This document shows, in pieces, positions 37,436 to 46,074 of a stretch of DNA of 64,000 nucleotides. The translations under genes were made by a program, and so were the position numbers. Position 1 is the stretch's first letter; each line of letters opens with the position of its first letter. Under the pieces are notes generated by a model. The model searched no databases, was not told where the DNA came from, and saw only the letters and a list, made by a program, of their open reading frames with translations. The DNA is from Duganella margarita (GTDB lineage: Bacteria; Pseudomonadota; Gammaproteobacteria; Burkholderiales; Burkholderiaceae_D), in the NCBI RefSeq assembly GCF_009857535.1, contig NZ_WWCS01000005.1, forward strand, positions 62,001-126,000, in the 5' to 3' direction.

Positions 37436-37454
37436 GGCCCGCACACCACACTGC
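37417..37454. promoter_or_regulatory. Inverted repeat overlapping the -10 region (operator candidate)
   Basis: TGTGGTGTG (37421-37429) and CACACCACA (37442-37450) are perfect arms; with one mismatch the symmetry extends to GCA/TGC outside, giving 13-bp arms around a 12-bp centre that includes the predicted -10 box. The position suits a repressor. Confidence 0.5.
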
Positions 37455-37467
37455 AGGAGCGTCACGT

Positions 37468-38742
37468 ATGAGTCAGCCTCACCAGGGAGCGCCGAAGACC
37501 AATTCGCCAGCCACCGTGCTGTTTGCCAGCCTGATCGGCACCACGATTGAGTTCTTCGATTTCTACATCTACGCCACGGCCGCGGTGCTGGTGTTCCCCA
37601 AGCTCTTCTTCCCCGCCAGCGACCCGGCCGCCGCCACGCTGCAATCGCTGGCCACCTTCGCCATTGCCTTCTTTGCGCGGCCGGTCGGCTCGGCCGTGTT
37701 CGGCCACTTCGGCGACCGCATCGGCCGCAAGGCCACGCTGGTGGCGGCGCTGCTGACCATGGGCGTGTCCACCGTGGTGATCGGCCTGCTGCCGACCTAC
37801 GCCAGCATCGGCACGCTGGCGCCGGCGCTGCTGGCGCTGTGCCGCTTTGGCCAGGGGCTCGGGCTGGGCGGCGAGTGGGGCGGGGCGGTGCTGCTGGCCA
37901 CCGAGAACGCGCCGCCGGGCAAACGCGCCTGGTATGGCATGTTCCCGCAGCTAGGGGCGCCGATCGGCTTCTTCCTGTCGGGCGGCATCTTCCTGCTGCT
38001 GAGCCAGGTGCTGAGCGACGCCGAATTCTTCAGCTACGGCTGGCGCATTCCTTTCCTGGCCAGTTCGCTGCTGGTGATCGTTGGCCTGTATATTCGCCTG
38101 AAAATTCACGAAACGCCGGACTTCCAGAAGGTGCTCGACAAGAACGAGCGCGTCAAGGTGCCGGTGCTGACGGTGTGGCGCGACCATCGCCGCGTGCTGG
38201 TGCTGGGCACGCTGATCGCGCTGTGCACCTTCGTGCTGTTCTATCTGATGACGGTGTTTGCGCTCAGCTGGGGCACCAGCGCGCTGAAGTTCACGCGCCA
38301 GAATTTCCTGATCCTGCAACTGTTCGCCGTGCTGTTCTTCGCGCTGACGATCCCGCTGTCGGCCGTCTGGGCCGACCGCAAGGGCCGCCGCGCCACGCTG
38401 ATCTGGGTGTCGGCGGCGATCGCCATCTTCGGCCTGGTGCTGGGGCCGATGTTCGGCTCGGGCGACCCGACCGAAGTCACCATTTTCCTGTCACTGGGCC
38501 TGGGCCTGATGGGACTGACCTACGGCCCGCTGGGCACCATGCTGTCGGAACTGTTCCCGGCCGAGGTGCGCTACACCGGCGCGTCGCTGACCTTCAATCT
38601 GGCCGGCATCCTGGGCGCCTCGCTGGCGCCGTACGCGGCCACCTGGCTGGCGACCCACTATGGCTTGCATTATGTCGGCTACTATCTGTCGGTGGCGGCG
38701 GTGATCAGTCTGGTGGCATTGCTCATGGTGAAAACACGCTAA
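37468..38742 (+). CDS. MFS transporter, metabolite:H+ symporter (MHS) family
   Basis: 424 residues with 12 predicted helices. FASLIGTTIEFFDFYIYATAAVLVFPKLFF and FGHFGDRIGRKATL are MHS family hallmarks (ShiA/ProP/KgtP/YhjE relatives), as is GEWGGAVLLATE. Substrates of the family are organic acids, betaines or shikimate; the substrate here is unknown. GGAG lies 9 bp before the ATG. Upstream a promoter/operator is predicted, and downstream three inverted repeats separate it from the hexuronate-type transporter. Confidence 0.9.
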   Translation: MSQPHQGAPKTNSPATVLFASLIGTTIEFFDFYIYATAAVLVFPKLFFPASDPAAATLQSLATFAIAFFARPVGSAVFGHFGDRIGRKATLVAALLTMGVSTVVIGLLPTYASIGTLAPALLALCRFGQGLGLGGEWGGAVLLATENAPPGKRAWYGMFPQLGAPIGFFLSGGIFLLLSQVLSDAEFFSYGWRIPFLASSLLVIVGLYIRLKIHETPDFQKVLDKNERVKVPVLTVWRDHRRVLVLGTLIALCTFVLFYLMTVFALSWGTSALKFTRQNFLILQLFAVLFFALTIPLSAVWADRKGRRATLIWVSAAIAIFGLVLGPMFGSGDPTEVTIFLSLGLGLMGLTYGPLGTMLSELFPAEVRYTGASLTFNLAGILGASLAPYAATWLATHYGLHYVGYYLSVAAVISLVALLMVKTR

Positions 38743-38813
38743 GTCATCGTACAACATTTGACGGCAAGCGCATCTTTCCGCTTGCCTCGGGTTCTAAGTG
38801 GTTGTACGATGAC
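38743..38813. promoter_or_regulatory. Long-range 13-bp inverted repeat upstream of the hexuronate transporter
   Basis: GTCATCGTACAAC (38743-38755) directly after the MHS stop and its exact reverse complement GTTGTACGATGAC (38801-38813) flank 45 bp. The half-site resembles operators of GntR/FadR-type sugar-acid regulators, though no such regulator gene is in the window. Possibly two operator sites for a looping or co-binding repressor. Confidence 0.55.
38763..38786. terminator. Inner hairpin nested within the long inverted repeat
   Basis: GGCAAGCG and CGCTTGCC (8-bp perfect arms, 8-nt loop) form a stable stem 20 bp after the MHS stop. It may terminate the first transporter transcript; it lacks a T-tract. 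Confidence 0.4.
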
Positions 38814-38824
38814 ATACGACTAAG

Positions 38825-38853
38825 GATGATCTCGTGGAGACCGAGAGATCATC
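38825..38853. promoter_or_regulatory. Third inverted repeat in the leader of the hexuronate transporter
   Basis: GATGATCTC (38825-38833) and GAGATCATC (38845-38853) with an 11-nt spacer, 27 bp before the ATG at 38880. Operator or mRNA leader hairpin. Confidence 0.4.
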
Positions 38854-38879
38854 ACCATAAACATAAAATAAGTGATGCC

Positions 38880-40283
38880 ATGAACCTGAGCGAGCCTGTC
38901 AATGCGCAAGCTGTGGCGCAATCCGTCGGTAAATACCGCTGGACTATCTGCGCCCTGTTGTTTTTCGCCACCACCGTCAATTACCTGGACCGCCAGGTAT
39001 TGAGCCTGCTGGCCCCGTCCCTGTCGACCGAATTTGGCTGGAGCAATACCGACTACGCCAACATCGCCGCCGCCTTCCAGTTTGTCTACGCCATCTCGAT
39101 GCTGTTTGCCGGCCGCGTGGTCGACAAGATCGGCACCAAGGCCGCCTACGTGGTGGCCATCACCATCTGGTCGCTGGGCGCGCTGATGCACGCGTTCTCG
39201 GTGCCGATGGGCCATGCGGCAGTGGCGGTGCTGGGGGTGTTCGGCGTGGCGGCCGCGCCGTCCATCGTCGGCTTCATGATTTCGCGCGCGGTGCTGGCGG
39301 TGGGCGAGGCCGGTAACTTCCCGGCCGCCATCAAGGCCACCGCCGAATACTTCCCGAAGAAAGAACGCTCCTTCGCCACCGGTATCTTCAACTCCGGCGC
39401 CAACGTTGGCGCCATCCTGGCGCCGATCACCGTGCCGGTCCTGGCCGCCATCTGGGGCTGGCAGGCTGCCTTCATCATGATCGGCATGCTGGGCTTTATC
39501 TGGATGAGTGTCTGGCTGTGGCTGTACGAAAAGCCGGAACAGCAAAAGCGCCTGTCGGCCGCCGAGCTGGCCTACATCCGCAGCGACACGGTGGCGCCGG
39601 TGGAAAAGACCGAGGAAGCATCGATCGCTGCCGCGAAAAAAGTTTCTTGGTTCCAGCTGCTGAAGTATCGCCAGACCTGGGCCTTCGCCTTCGGCAAATT
39701 CATGACCGACGGCGTGTGGTGGTTCTTCCTGTTCTGGCTGCCCACCTATCTGTCGGCCCAATACGGCATGAAGGGCGAGGCCATCGTGCTGCCGCTGGCC
39801 GTGTTGTACAGCATGACCATGATCGGTTCGATCGGCGGCGGCTGGTTCCCGAGCTACTTCATGGCGCGCGGTTATGCGCCGTATGACGGCCGCATGAAAG
39901 CCATGCTGGTGATCGCCTTCTTCCCGCTGGTGGTGCTGCTGGCGCAGCCGCTGGGCGCGATCAGCTACTGGATTCCGGTGCTGCTGATCGGCGTGGGCGC
40001 ATCGGCGCACCAGGCCTGGTCGGCGAATATCTTCACCACCGTGTCCGACATGTTCCCGCAAAAATCGGTGGCGTCGGTGATCGGCATCGGCGGCATGGCC
40101 GGCGGCCTTGGCGGCGTGCTGCTGACCAAGCTGGGTGGCTGGGTGTTCGACTACTACAAGACCATCAACGATATCCACACCGGCTACATGATCATGTTCG
40201 GCATCTGCGCGCTGGCGTACCTGGCGGCGTGGGTGGTGATGAAGGCGCTGGTCCCGCGCCACAAGGAAATCACGGACCTGTGA
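38880..40283 (+). CDS. MFS transporter, hexuronate (ExuT-like) type
   Basis: 467 residues, 12 helices, anion:cation symporter family. YRWTICALLFFATTVNYLDRQVLSLL is the ExuT/GudP N-terminal signature, with RAVLAVGEAGNFPAAIKATAEYFPKKERSFATGIFNSG in helices 4-5. Likely imports galacturonate or glucuronate, or a related sugar acid. The ATG at 38880 starts the conserved region. It is followed directly by an aldose epimerase (1-bp overlap) and a LacI regulator, so the three form a sugar-uptake group that could use products of the GH105 locus at 58-59 kb. Confidence 0.9.
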   Translation: MNLSEPVNAQAVAQSVGKYRWTICALLFFATTVNYLDRQVLSLLAPSLSTEFGWSNTDYANIAAAFQFVYAISMLFAGRVVDKIGTKAAYVVAITIWSLGALMHAFSVPMGHAAVAVLGVFGVAAAPSIVGFMISRAVLAVGEAGNFPAAIKATAEYFPKKERSFATGIFNSGANVGAILAPITVPVLAAIWGWQAAFIMIGMLGFIWMSVWLWLYEKPEQQKRLSAAELAYIRSDTVAPVEKTEEASIAAAKKVSWFQLLKYRQTWAFAFGKFMTDGVWWFFLFWLPTYLSAQYGMKGEAIVLPLAVLYSMTMIGSIGGGWFPSYFMARGYAPYDGRMKAMLVIAFFPLVVLLAQPLGAISYWIPVLLIGVGASAHQAWSANIFTTVSDMFPQKSVASVIGIGGMAGGLGGVLLTKLGGWVFDYYKTINDIHTGYMIMFGICALAYLAAWVVMKALVPRHKEITDL

Positions 40284-41380
40284 TGCGGCGCCTGCCGGCA
40301 GCCCTGCTGGCCACTGTCGCCGCCATCACGGCGCCGGCGGTGGCGGCCATCCACGCCGAGGCCTATGGCGTCACGGCGGCCGGCCAGCCGGTCGAAAAAG
40401 TCGTGCTTGAAAATGAGCGCGGTATGCGGCTGGCCTACATCGACTACGGCGCCACGCTGGTGGCGGCGGAGGTGGCGGACCGCCACGGCAAACGCACCAA
40501 CGTCATTCTCAGCCTGCCCGACCTGGCAGCGTTTGAGCGCACGCGCGGCCGCTATGGCGCCGTGATCGGCCGCTACGCCGGCCGCATCGCCAACGCGCGC
40601 TACACGCTGGACGGCAAGACCGTGCAGTTGGTCCCCAACAGCAAAGGCATGGCGCTGCACGGCGATCCTCAGCCCTACGACAAGCGCGTATGGCGGCGCC
40701 AGGACTTCGCCGACAAGGAATCGATCGGCTCCATCTACCGCCTGCACAGCCCGGACGGCGACCAGAATTTGCCCGGCGCGATGGACATCACGGTGACCTA
40801 CCGCCTGCTGCGCAAGCGCGACGAATTCCGCATCGAGTACCAGGCCACGACCACCGCGCCGACGGTGCTCAACCTGACCAATCACGTCTACCTCAACCTG
40901 GCCGGCGCGGCCGCCAACACGCTGGCCGGGCACCGCTTCCAGATCGACGCCGACCGCTATCTGGAGACCGACGCCTTGCGCATTCCCACCGGCGCGCTGC
41001 TGGACGTGGCAGGCATGCCGTTCGACTTCCGCCAAGCGGCCAGCGTCAGCGCGCGGCTGCCGTCGGTACCAGGCGGTTATGACCACACGCTGGTGCTGGC
41101 CAAGCCGATCGGCGCTTACGCCCGCGTGGCCACCATCACCGCCGCCGGACGCCGGCTGGTGGTCAGCACCAGCGAGCCGTCGGTGCAGCTGTACACCGTC
41201 AACGGCTTTGACGGCACCGAGACTGGCAGCGAAGGCGTCGCCTATCAGCGCCACGGCGCGTTTGCGTTTGAAACGCAGCACCTGCCGGATAGCCCGAACC
41301 ATGCCAGCTTCCCAAGCACCGCGTTGTATCCGGGTCAGGTGTTTCGTTCGCAGACCAGCTTCCGCTTCGGCGACGACTGA
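40283..41380 (+). CDS. Exported aldose 1-epimerase (galactose mutarotase family)
   Basis: 365 residues. A signal peptide (MRRLPAALLATVAAITAPAVAA) indicates a periplasmic form. YGATLVAAEV, GRYAGRIANARY (substrate Asn/Arg), LTNHVYLNLAG (catalytic His region) and the C-terminal FAFETQHLPDSPNH (catalytic Glu) match GalM. It speeds alpha/beta anomer exchange before uptake. The start overlaps the transporter stop as TGATG. Confidence 0.92.
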   Translation: MRRLPAALLATVAAITAPAVAAIHAEAYGVTAAGQPVEKVVLENERGMRLAYIDYGATLVAAEVADRHGKRTNVILSLPDLAAFERTRGRYGAVIGRYAGRIANARYTLDGKTVQLVPNSKGMALHGDPQPYDKRVWRRQDFADKESIGSIYRLHSPDGDQNLPGAMDITVTYRLLRKRDEFRIEYQATTTAPTVLNLTNHVYLNLAGAAANTLAGHRFQIDADRYLETDALRIPTGALLDVAGMPFDFRQAASVSARLPSVPGGYDHTLVLAKPIGAYARVATITAAGRRLVVSTSEPSVQLYTVNGFDGTETGSEGVAYQRHGAFAFETQHLPDSPNHASFPSTALYPGQVFRSQTSFRFGDD

Positions 41381-41428
41381 AGAATCATGCCGTCATGATA
41401 AGATCGTCCCTTTGGTGCAGTACGCGCC

Positions 41429-42442
41429 ATGCTTTCCGACAGTCTGATCATGAAAAAAAACGTAGCCACCATCCGTGACGTCGCCGCTGCCGCCGGCGTC
41501 TCGACTGCCACCGTCTCCAAGTTCGTCAACGGCGCGCAGCGGTTCTCGCCGGCGGTGGAAGCGACCATCACGGAGGTGATTGCCAAACTGGGCTACCGTT
41601 CCAATCCACTGGCGGCCTCCATGATCACCGGCCGTACCAAGAGTATCGGGCTGTCGGTGCTGGATGTCAGCAATCCGCACTTCACCAGCATCGTCAAGGG
41701 CGCCAACCGCGTGGCGCTGGCCCACGGCTACACACTGCTGCTGGTCGACACCGAAGAGAATCCCGGCCGCGAACGCCCGCTGCTGGAGGCGCTGAGCCGG
41801 CGCGTGGACGGCATGATCGTCTTCTCGCGCATGCTGGAATCGGAAATGGACTGGATGACGGAACTGGGCAAGCCGCTGGTGTTCTTCGGCCGCCTGAACC
41901 GCCTGGAGATCCCGTGGGTGATCAGCGACGACCATCGCGGCGCGTACATGCTGACGCGCCACCTGGTGTCGCTGGGACACAAGCGGATCGCCTACCTGAG
42001 TTTCCCCCGCTCGCGCCGCGACGAAGAACGCCTGGGCGGGATTCGCGAATGCCTGGCCGCACATGGCCTGGAGCTGACCATGCACGAAGCCAGCGCGCCG
42101 ACGGCGGCCGAAGGCGAGCGCGTATGCTCGGCCATCATGCTGGGCGCGGAACATCCGGATGCGCTAATCTGCTACAACGATCTGATGGCGCTGGGCTTTA
42201 TGAAAGCGGCGCAGTCGCTGGGCTTCAAGCTGCCGGAGGACATGTCGGTGGCCGGCTTCGACAACATCCACTACGGCTTGTACACCTCGCCGCCATTGAC
42301 CACGGTGGACCTGCAAAGTGAACGCATGGGCGCCATCGCGATGGAAAAACTGATCGCCACCATCGACGGCAAGGAAGCGCCGTCCACCACCATGGTCGAA
42401 CCTCAGCTGATCCTGCGCAGCTCGACCATCAAGCGTAACTAA
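41429..42442 (+). CDS. LacI-family transcriptional regulator
   Basis: 337 residues. HTH: TIRDVAAAAGVSTATVSKFVNG (usual LacI helix, hinge YRSNPLAASM), then a periplasmic-binding-like domain with SIGLSVLDVSNPHF and a C-terminus typical of GntR/GalR-type sugar sensors. An in-frame ATG at 41450 is an equally good start. Ahead of it ATCATG/CATGAT (41384-41399) is a small inverted repeat. Likely controls the preceding uptake genes or the polysaccharide locus, which carries an AAAACGTTTT site. Confidence 0.92.
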   Translation: MLSDSLIMKKNVATIRDVAAAAGVSTATVSKFVNGAQRFSPAVEATITEVIAKLGYRSNPLAASMITGRTKSIGLSVLDVSNPHFTSIVKGANRVALAHGYTLLLVDTEENPGRERPLLEALSRRVDGMIVFSRMLESEMDWMTELGKPLVFFGRLNRLEIPWVISDDHRGAYMLTRHLVSLGHKRIAYLSFPRSRRDEERLGGIRECLAAHGLELTMHEASAPTAAEGERVCSAIMLGAEHPDALICYNDLMALGFMKAAQSLGFKLPEDMSVAGFDNIHYGLYTSPPLTTVDLQSERMGAIAMEKLIATIDGKEAPSTTMVEPQLILRSSTIKRN

Positions 42443-42447
42443 AAAGC

Positions 42448-43710
42448 CTACTCGATAATGCTGGCAATGCGTGCCGGCGAAATCGGCAGGCGCACCGCGT
42501 CGGGACGCCAGCCGTACAGCACTTCGGTCGCGCCGCCGCAGATGCGACCCTGGCATGGCCCCATGCCGCAACGGGTTTGCAGCTTGGCGCTGCGCCAGCC
42601 GGTATGCGTGCGCAGGTCGCCGTGGCAGACGTCTTCGCAGCGGCAGACGATGGTGTCGTCGCCGGCCAGCGTGCGCAGTTCCGAACGCAGCGCAAACGCG
42701 CGCGCCAGGCGGTCGGCGAATTTCTTCCAGTGCGCGCGGCGCCCCATGGCTTCCTGCGCTTGGTTGGCGTGACCGCTGGCGGCCAGTCCGGCGATGTGGC
42801 CTTCGGCCAGCGCCAGGTCAACGCCGCCAATGCCGGTGCCTTCGCCGGCGCAGTAGATGTCCGGCACGGTGGTGCGCTGCATGTCATCCACCTTGACCAC
42901 GGTCTGACCGTTGTGCGACGCGGTGGCGCAGCCAAGCGCCTGCGCCAGTTCCACATTCGGCAGCAGGCCGTAGCCGCAGGCCAGGTAATCGCATTGCAGG
43001 GTTTCCACTTCCGGCACGCCGGTGCGCTGGATCTGCACCGATTGCAGCGTGCCGTCGCCTTGCGCCGACAGCACGTAGCTGTTGCGCAGATACGGCACGC
43101 CGCGCAGCTGCCTAGCCAAGTGCAGCCCCTGCGTGATTTTAGACGGTGTCGCCAGCAGGCCGATACCGAAGCGCAGCAGCACCGGCGTGGACGCCTGCTC
43201 GACGATGGCGACGACAAGCGCGCCTTTGCTGCGCAAGGTGGCGGCGGCAGCCAGCAGCAGCGGGCCGCTGCCCGCCACCACCACGCGTTTGCCTTGCAGC
43301 GGATAGCCGCCCTTGGACAACGCCTGCAAACCACCGGCGCCGGTCACGCCGGGCAGTGTCCAGCCGGGGAAGGGGAGCAGCCGCTCGCGGGCGCCGGTCG
43401 CCAATATCAGCTTGTTGTAATGCAGCGTGGCCGATGCTTCCGGCGTCTGCACCTGCAGGTGGCCGGGCTGCGGTGCAAACAGCACCCGCACCTGCGGCAG
43501 GAAAATCATGCGCCCCGAGTCACGCAATTCGCTCCACAGCTGCTGCCCGCGCGGGTCGGCTTGCACGTCGGCGCCGCCGCGCCAGATCTGGCCCCCGGCC
43601 AGCGGATTGTCATCGACAATGCCGACCTGCGCGCCTTGCTTCATGGCCGCATGCGCCGCCGCCAGCCCGGCCGGGCCGGCGCCTACCACCAGCACGTCGA
43701 AGCGCTTCAT
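42448..43710 (-). CDS. FAD-dependent oxidoreductase with C-terminal 2Fe-2S domain (hydroxyproline/opine oxidase subunit type)
   Basis: 420 residues. FAD site DVLVVGAGPAGLAAAHAA, NAD-like site VVVAGSGPLLLAAAATL, CAGEGTGIGGVDLALAEG for FAD, and a C-terminal BFD-like cluster CRCEDV...CGMGPCQGRICGG with four Cys. Homologous to the alpha subunit of HcnABC/opine oxidases and D-hydroxyproline dehydrogenase complexes. The start ATG 43710 overlaps the 2Fe-2S gene stop (ATGA). Last gene of the operon. Confidence 0.92.
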   Translation of the reverse strand: MKRFDVLVVGAGPAGLAAAHAAMKQGAQVGIVDDNPLAGGQIWRGGADVQADPRGQQLWSELRDSGRMIFLPQVRVLFAPQPGHLQVQTPEASATLHYNKLILATGARERLLPFPGWTLPGVTGAGGLQALSKGGYPLQGKRVVVAGSGPLLLAAAATLRSKGALVVAIVEQASTPVLLRFGIGLLATPSKITQGLHLARQLRGVPYLRNSYVLSAQGDGTLQSVQIQRTGVPEVETLQCDYLACGYGLLPNVELAQALGCATASHNGQTVVKVDDMQRTTVPDIYCAGEGTGIGGVDLALAEGHIAGLAASGHANQAQEAMGRRAHWKKFADRLARAFALRSELRTLAGDDTIVCRCEDVCHGDLRTHTGWRSAKLQTRCGMGPCQGRICGGATEVLYGWRPDAVRLPISPARIASIIE

Positions 43711-43964
43711 GCCATTGCTCCGGTAACCACGTGCATGCCGTCGGCGCACAGCGTCTGGCAAGACAGCTGGTGCGCGCGACCGTCGATGGTGACGCGGCAT
43801 TCCTGGCAAACGCCCATGCCGCACAAGGGCGCGCGCGCCGCGCCGGTGACGGAGCGGCGGGTAATGGCGTTGCCCGCCATGGCAATGGCGGCGGCCACGG
43901 TCACGCCCTGGGCGACGCTGATATCGTGGGCGTTGATGCTGAGGGTGATCTGGGCGTCAGGCAT
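43707..43964 (-). CDS. Small 2Fe-2S ferredoxin-like subunit
   Basis: 85 residues with the plant-type ligands LCGMGVCQECRVTIDGRAHQ...SC (C-x4-C-x2-C-x11-C). Equivalent to HcnA or the gamma subunit of D-hydroxyproline dehydrogenase, passing electrons between the two flavin subunits. The start ATG 43964 overlaps the preceding gene by 8 bp. Confidence 0.92.
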   Translation of the reverse strand: MPDAQITLSINAHDISVAQGVTVAAAIAMAGNAITRRSVTGAARAPLCGMGVCQECRVTIDGRAHQLSCQTLCADGMHVVTGAMA

Positions 43965-45063
43965 GGAAGCGTCCCGGCAGATAAGGCGCAAACGGGATGC
44001 GCGTGCGTTCGTTTTGTATCTGGCCGGCCAGCAGCTGCGCCGTCGCCAGGGAAGTAGTAATGCCGAGGCCTTCGTGGCCGGTGGCCAGCCATAAACCGCG
44101 CCTTGCACTGCAAGGGCCGATCAATGGCAGGCCGTCCGGCGTGGCGGCGCGGAAGCCGGTCCAGGTGCGCAGCACGTTCAGTTCCGCCAGTCGCGGCGTG
44201 AAGGTGGTGGCGTGGCGCAGCATGCGCTGTAACATGGCCGGTTCCACCGCCGGATCGGTGGTGTCGAACTGGCGCGAAGAGCCGATGAGGATCTGGCCGG
44301 TGGGACGTGGCTGCAGATTGAAGGCGACCGAATCGCCGCTGGCGGCATGGGCGCTCTTGATGTAGCCCAGTTCCACCAGCTGATGCTTTATAAAGCCGGG
44401 ATAGCGGTCGGTGATGGCCAGATGGCCTTTCTTCGGCTGGATCGGCAGCTCCGGCAACAGCGCGCTGGAACGCGCGCCGGCCGCCAGCACGATGTGCTGC
44501 GCCTGATGGCGGGTGCCGTCGCTCAGCACCACGCCGTGGTCTTCAATCGCCGTAACAGTGGCGCGCTTGGTGATGGTGCCGCGACGCATGGCGCGGTCCA
44601 GCAGGATGCGCGTGGTCTTGGGCGGATAGACCAGGCCGTCGCCGCGTACCAGCAGGCCGCCCGCCAGGCCGGCGCGCAATTGCGGTTCGCGCGCATACAG
44701 CGCGGCAGGCGTCAGCACTTCGCATGGCAGGCCGTGGCTGGAGAGCGTGTGCGCCTTCTGCAGCGCGGCGTCCATTTCTTCTTCATCGGCGGCCACCCAT
44801 ATCGTGCCGCAGCCGCTGTATTCGTGGCGCTGCGGGCGGTCGCCCACCAGATCCTTCCACAACGCGACAGAGTAGGCCGACAGCGCCAGTTCGGCCGCGT
44901 TGTCGTCCATGACCACCAGGTGGCCCATACCCGCCGCCGTGGCGCCACCGCCGGCGATATCCTGCTCGATGACCGCCACGCGCAGCCCGCGCTCACTGAG
45001 CGCATCCGCACACGCGGCGCCGACGATGCCGGCGCCGATGACGATCACTTCGGCATTGTTCAC
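43957..45063 (-). CDS. FAD-dependent D-amino-acid/D-hydroxyproline oxidase subunit (DAO family)
   Basis: 368 residues. N-terminal [21 protein letters not shown]ossmann motif, [14 protein letters not shown], and a C-terminal [18 protein letters not shown] followed by [14 protein letters not shown], as in glycine/sarcosine/D-proline oxidases. It is expected to oxidise cis-4-hydroxy-D-proline made by the epimerase. The start is GTG at 45063, overlapping the epimerase stop as GTGA. Confidence 0.92.
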   Translation of the reverse strand: MNNAEVIVIGAGIVGAACADALSERGLRVAVIEQDIAGGGATAAGMGHLVVMDDNAAELALSAYSVALWKDLVGDRPQRHEYSGCGTIWVAADEEEMDAALQKAHTLSSHGLPCEVLTPAALYAREPQLRAGLAGGLLVRGDGLVYPPKTTRILLDRAMRRGTITKRATVTAIEDHGVVLSDGTRHQAQHIVLAAGARSSALLPELPIQPKKGHLAITDRYPGFIKHQLVELGYIKSAHAASGDSVAFNLQPRPTGQILIGSSRQFDTTDPAVEPAMLQRMLRHATTFTPRLAELNVLRTWTGFRAATPDGLPLIGPCSARRGLWLATGHEGLGITTSLATAQLLAGQIQNERTRIPFAPYLPGRFHA

Positions 45064-45992
45064 CGTATGCCCCAGACGAATGGATCGCTCGGATCGAGGA
45101 TCAGCTGCGCCTGCGCATTGACCCATGCTTTGCCGCGTATGCTCGGCAACAGCCGGCCGTCGCGCAGGCGGTAGGATGCTTCGAACACGCTGCCAATCAC
45201 GCTTTCCTGTTTCCACAACGCGCCTTGTGCCAGCTTGCCGTCGGCCGCCAGGCAGGCCAACTTGGCGCTGGTGCCGGTGCCGCATGGCGAACGGTCGTAG
45301 GCCTTTCCGGGACAGAGCACGAAGTTCTGGCTGTCGGCGCCGGTGCGCGAATCGGCAAACAGTTCGATGTGGTCGATCAGTGCGCCGTCGTCGCCGGTGA
45401 TGCCCTGGTCGGCCAGTGCGGTGGCGACGGCCACGGTGTAGCTGGTCAGGGCCTCCACATTGGCCGCGTTGAGTTCCTGGCCATGTTCGGCCACCAGGAA
45501 GAACCAGTTGCCACCATAGGCGACGTCGCCGGTGACCGGACCGATGCCCGGCACCTCGACGGTGACGGCGGCGCGGCTGCGCCAGGACGCCACGTTATCG
45601 ACAGTGACGCTGCCGTCGGCATGCAGTTCCGCCTCCACCACGCCGACCGGCGTATCGATGCGATGGCGTCCGGGTCCGATGCGGCCCATGAAGGCCAGCG
45701 AGGCCACCAGGCCGATGGTGCCGTGACCGCACATGCCGAGGTAGCCGACGTTGTTAAAGAAGATCACGCCCGCCACGCAGTCCGGCGCGTGCGGTGCGCA
45801 CAGCAAGGCGCCGACCAGCACGTCCGAACCGCGGGGTTCGCAGACGACGGCGGAACGGAAGTTGTCATGGGCGGCGCGCAGGCGCGCCACGCGTTCGCTG
45901 AGCGGGCCATGGCCCAGATCCGGGCCGCCGTCGATGACCAGGCGGGTAGGTTCGCCGCCCGTATGGGAGTCGATAATCGAGATTGTTTTCAT
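45060..45992 (-). CDS. 4-hydroxyproline 2-epimerase
   Basis: Interconverts trans-4-hydroxy-L-proline and cis-4-hydroxy-D-proline, first step of hydroxyproline use. 310 residues, proline racemase family. [11 protein letters not shown] at the N-terminus, catalytic Cys in MCGHGTIG (near 87) and in [12 protein letters not shown] (near 236). Cys rather than Thr at the second site supports an epimerase/racemase rather than a trans-3-hydroxyproline dehydratase. The ATG at 45992 is used; a TTG six bases upstream is in frame. Confidence 0.92.
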   Translation of the reverse strand: MKTISIIDSHTGGEPTRLVIDGGPDLGHGPLSERVARLRAAHDNFRSAVVCEPRGSDVLVGALLCAPHAPDCVAGVIFFNNVGYLGMCGHGTIGLVASLAFMGRIGPGRHRIDTPVGVVEAELHADGSVTVDNVASWRSRAAVTVEVPGIGPVTGDVAYGGNWFFLVAEHGQELNAANVEALTSYTVAVATALADQGITGDDGALIDHIELFADSRTGADSQNFVLCPGKAYDRSPCGTGTSAKLACLAADGKLAQGALWKQESVIGSVFEASYRLRDGRLLPSIRGKAWVNAQAQLILDPSDPFVWGIR

Positions 45993-46038
45993 GCTCAAAT
46001 CTTAGGCTGGCCGCCATTGCCTGTCTTGCACCGCTTGC

Positions 46039-46072
46039 GCACAATGGGTGACGAAATCTGCACAATGGTGCA
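46039..46072. promoter_or_regulatory. Two GCACAATGG half-sites 21 bp apart (regulator-binding candidate)
   Basis: GCACAATGG occurs at 46039-46047 and 46060-46068, exactly two helical turns apart, as AraC-type dimers prefer. The second also forms the palindrome TGCACAATGGTGCA (46059-46072). It lies in the 82-bp gap between the epimerase and the divergent AraC gene. Confidence 0.55.
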
Positions 46073-46074
46073 GA

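Noticed and set aside
37839..38879. N-terminal extension of the hexuronate transporter frame back through the MHS gene
   Set aside because: The extension lies wholly inside another gene in a different frame; conserved transporter sequence starts at the ATG at 38880.
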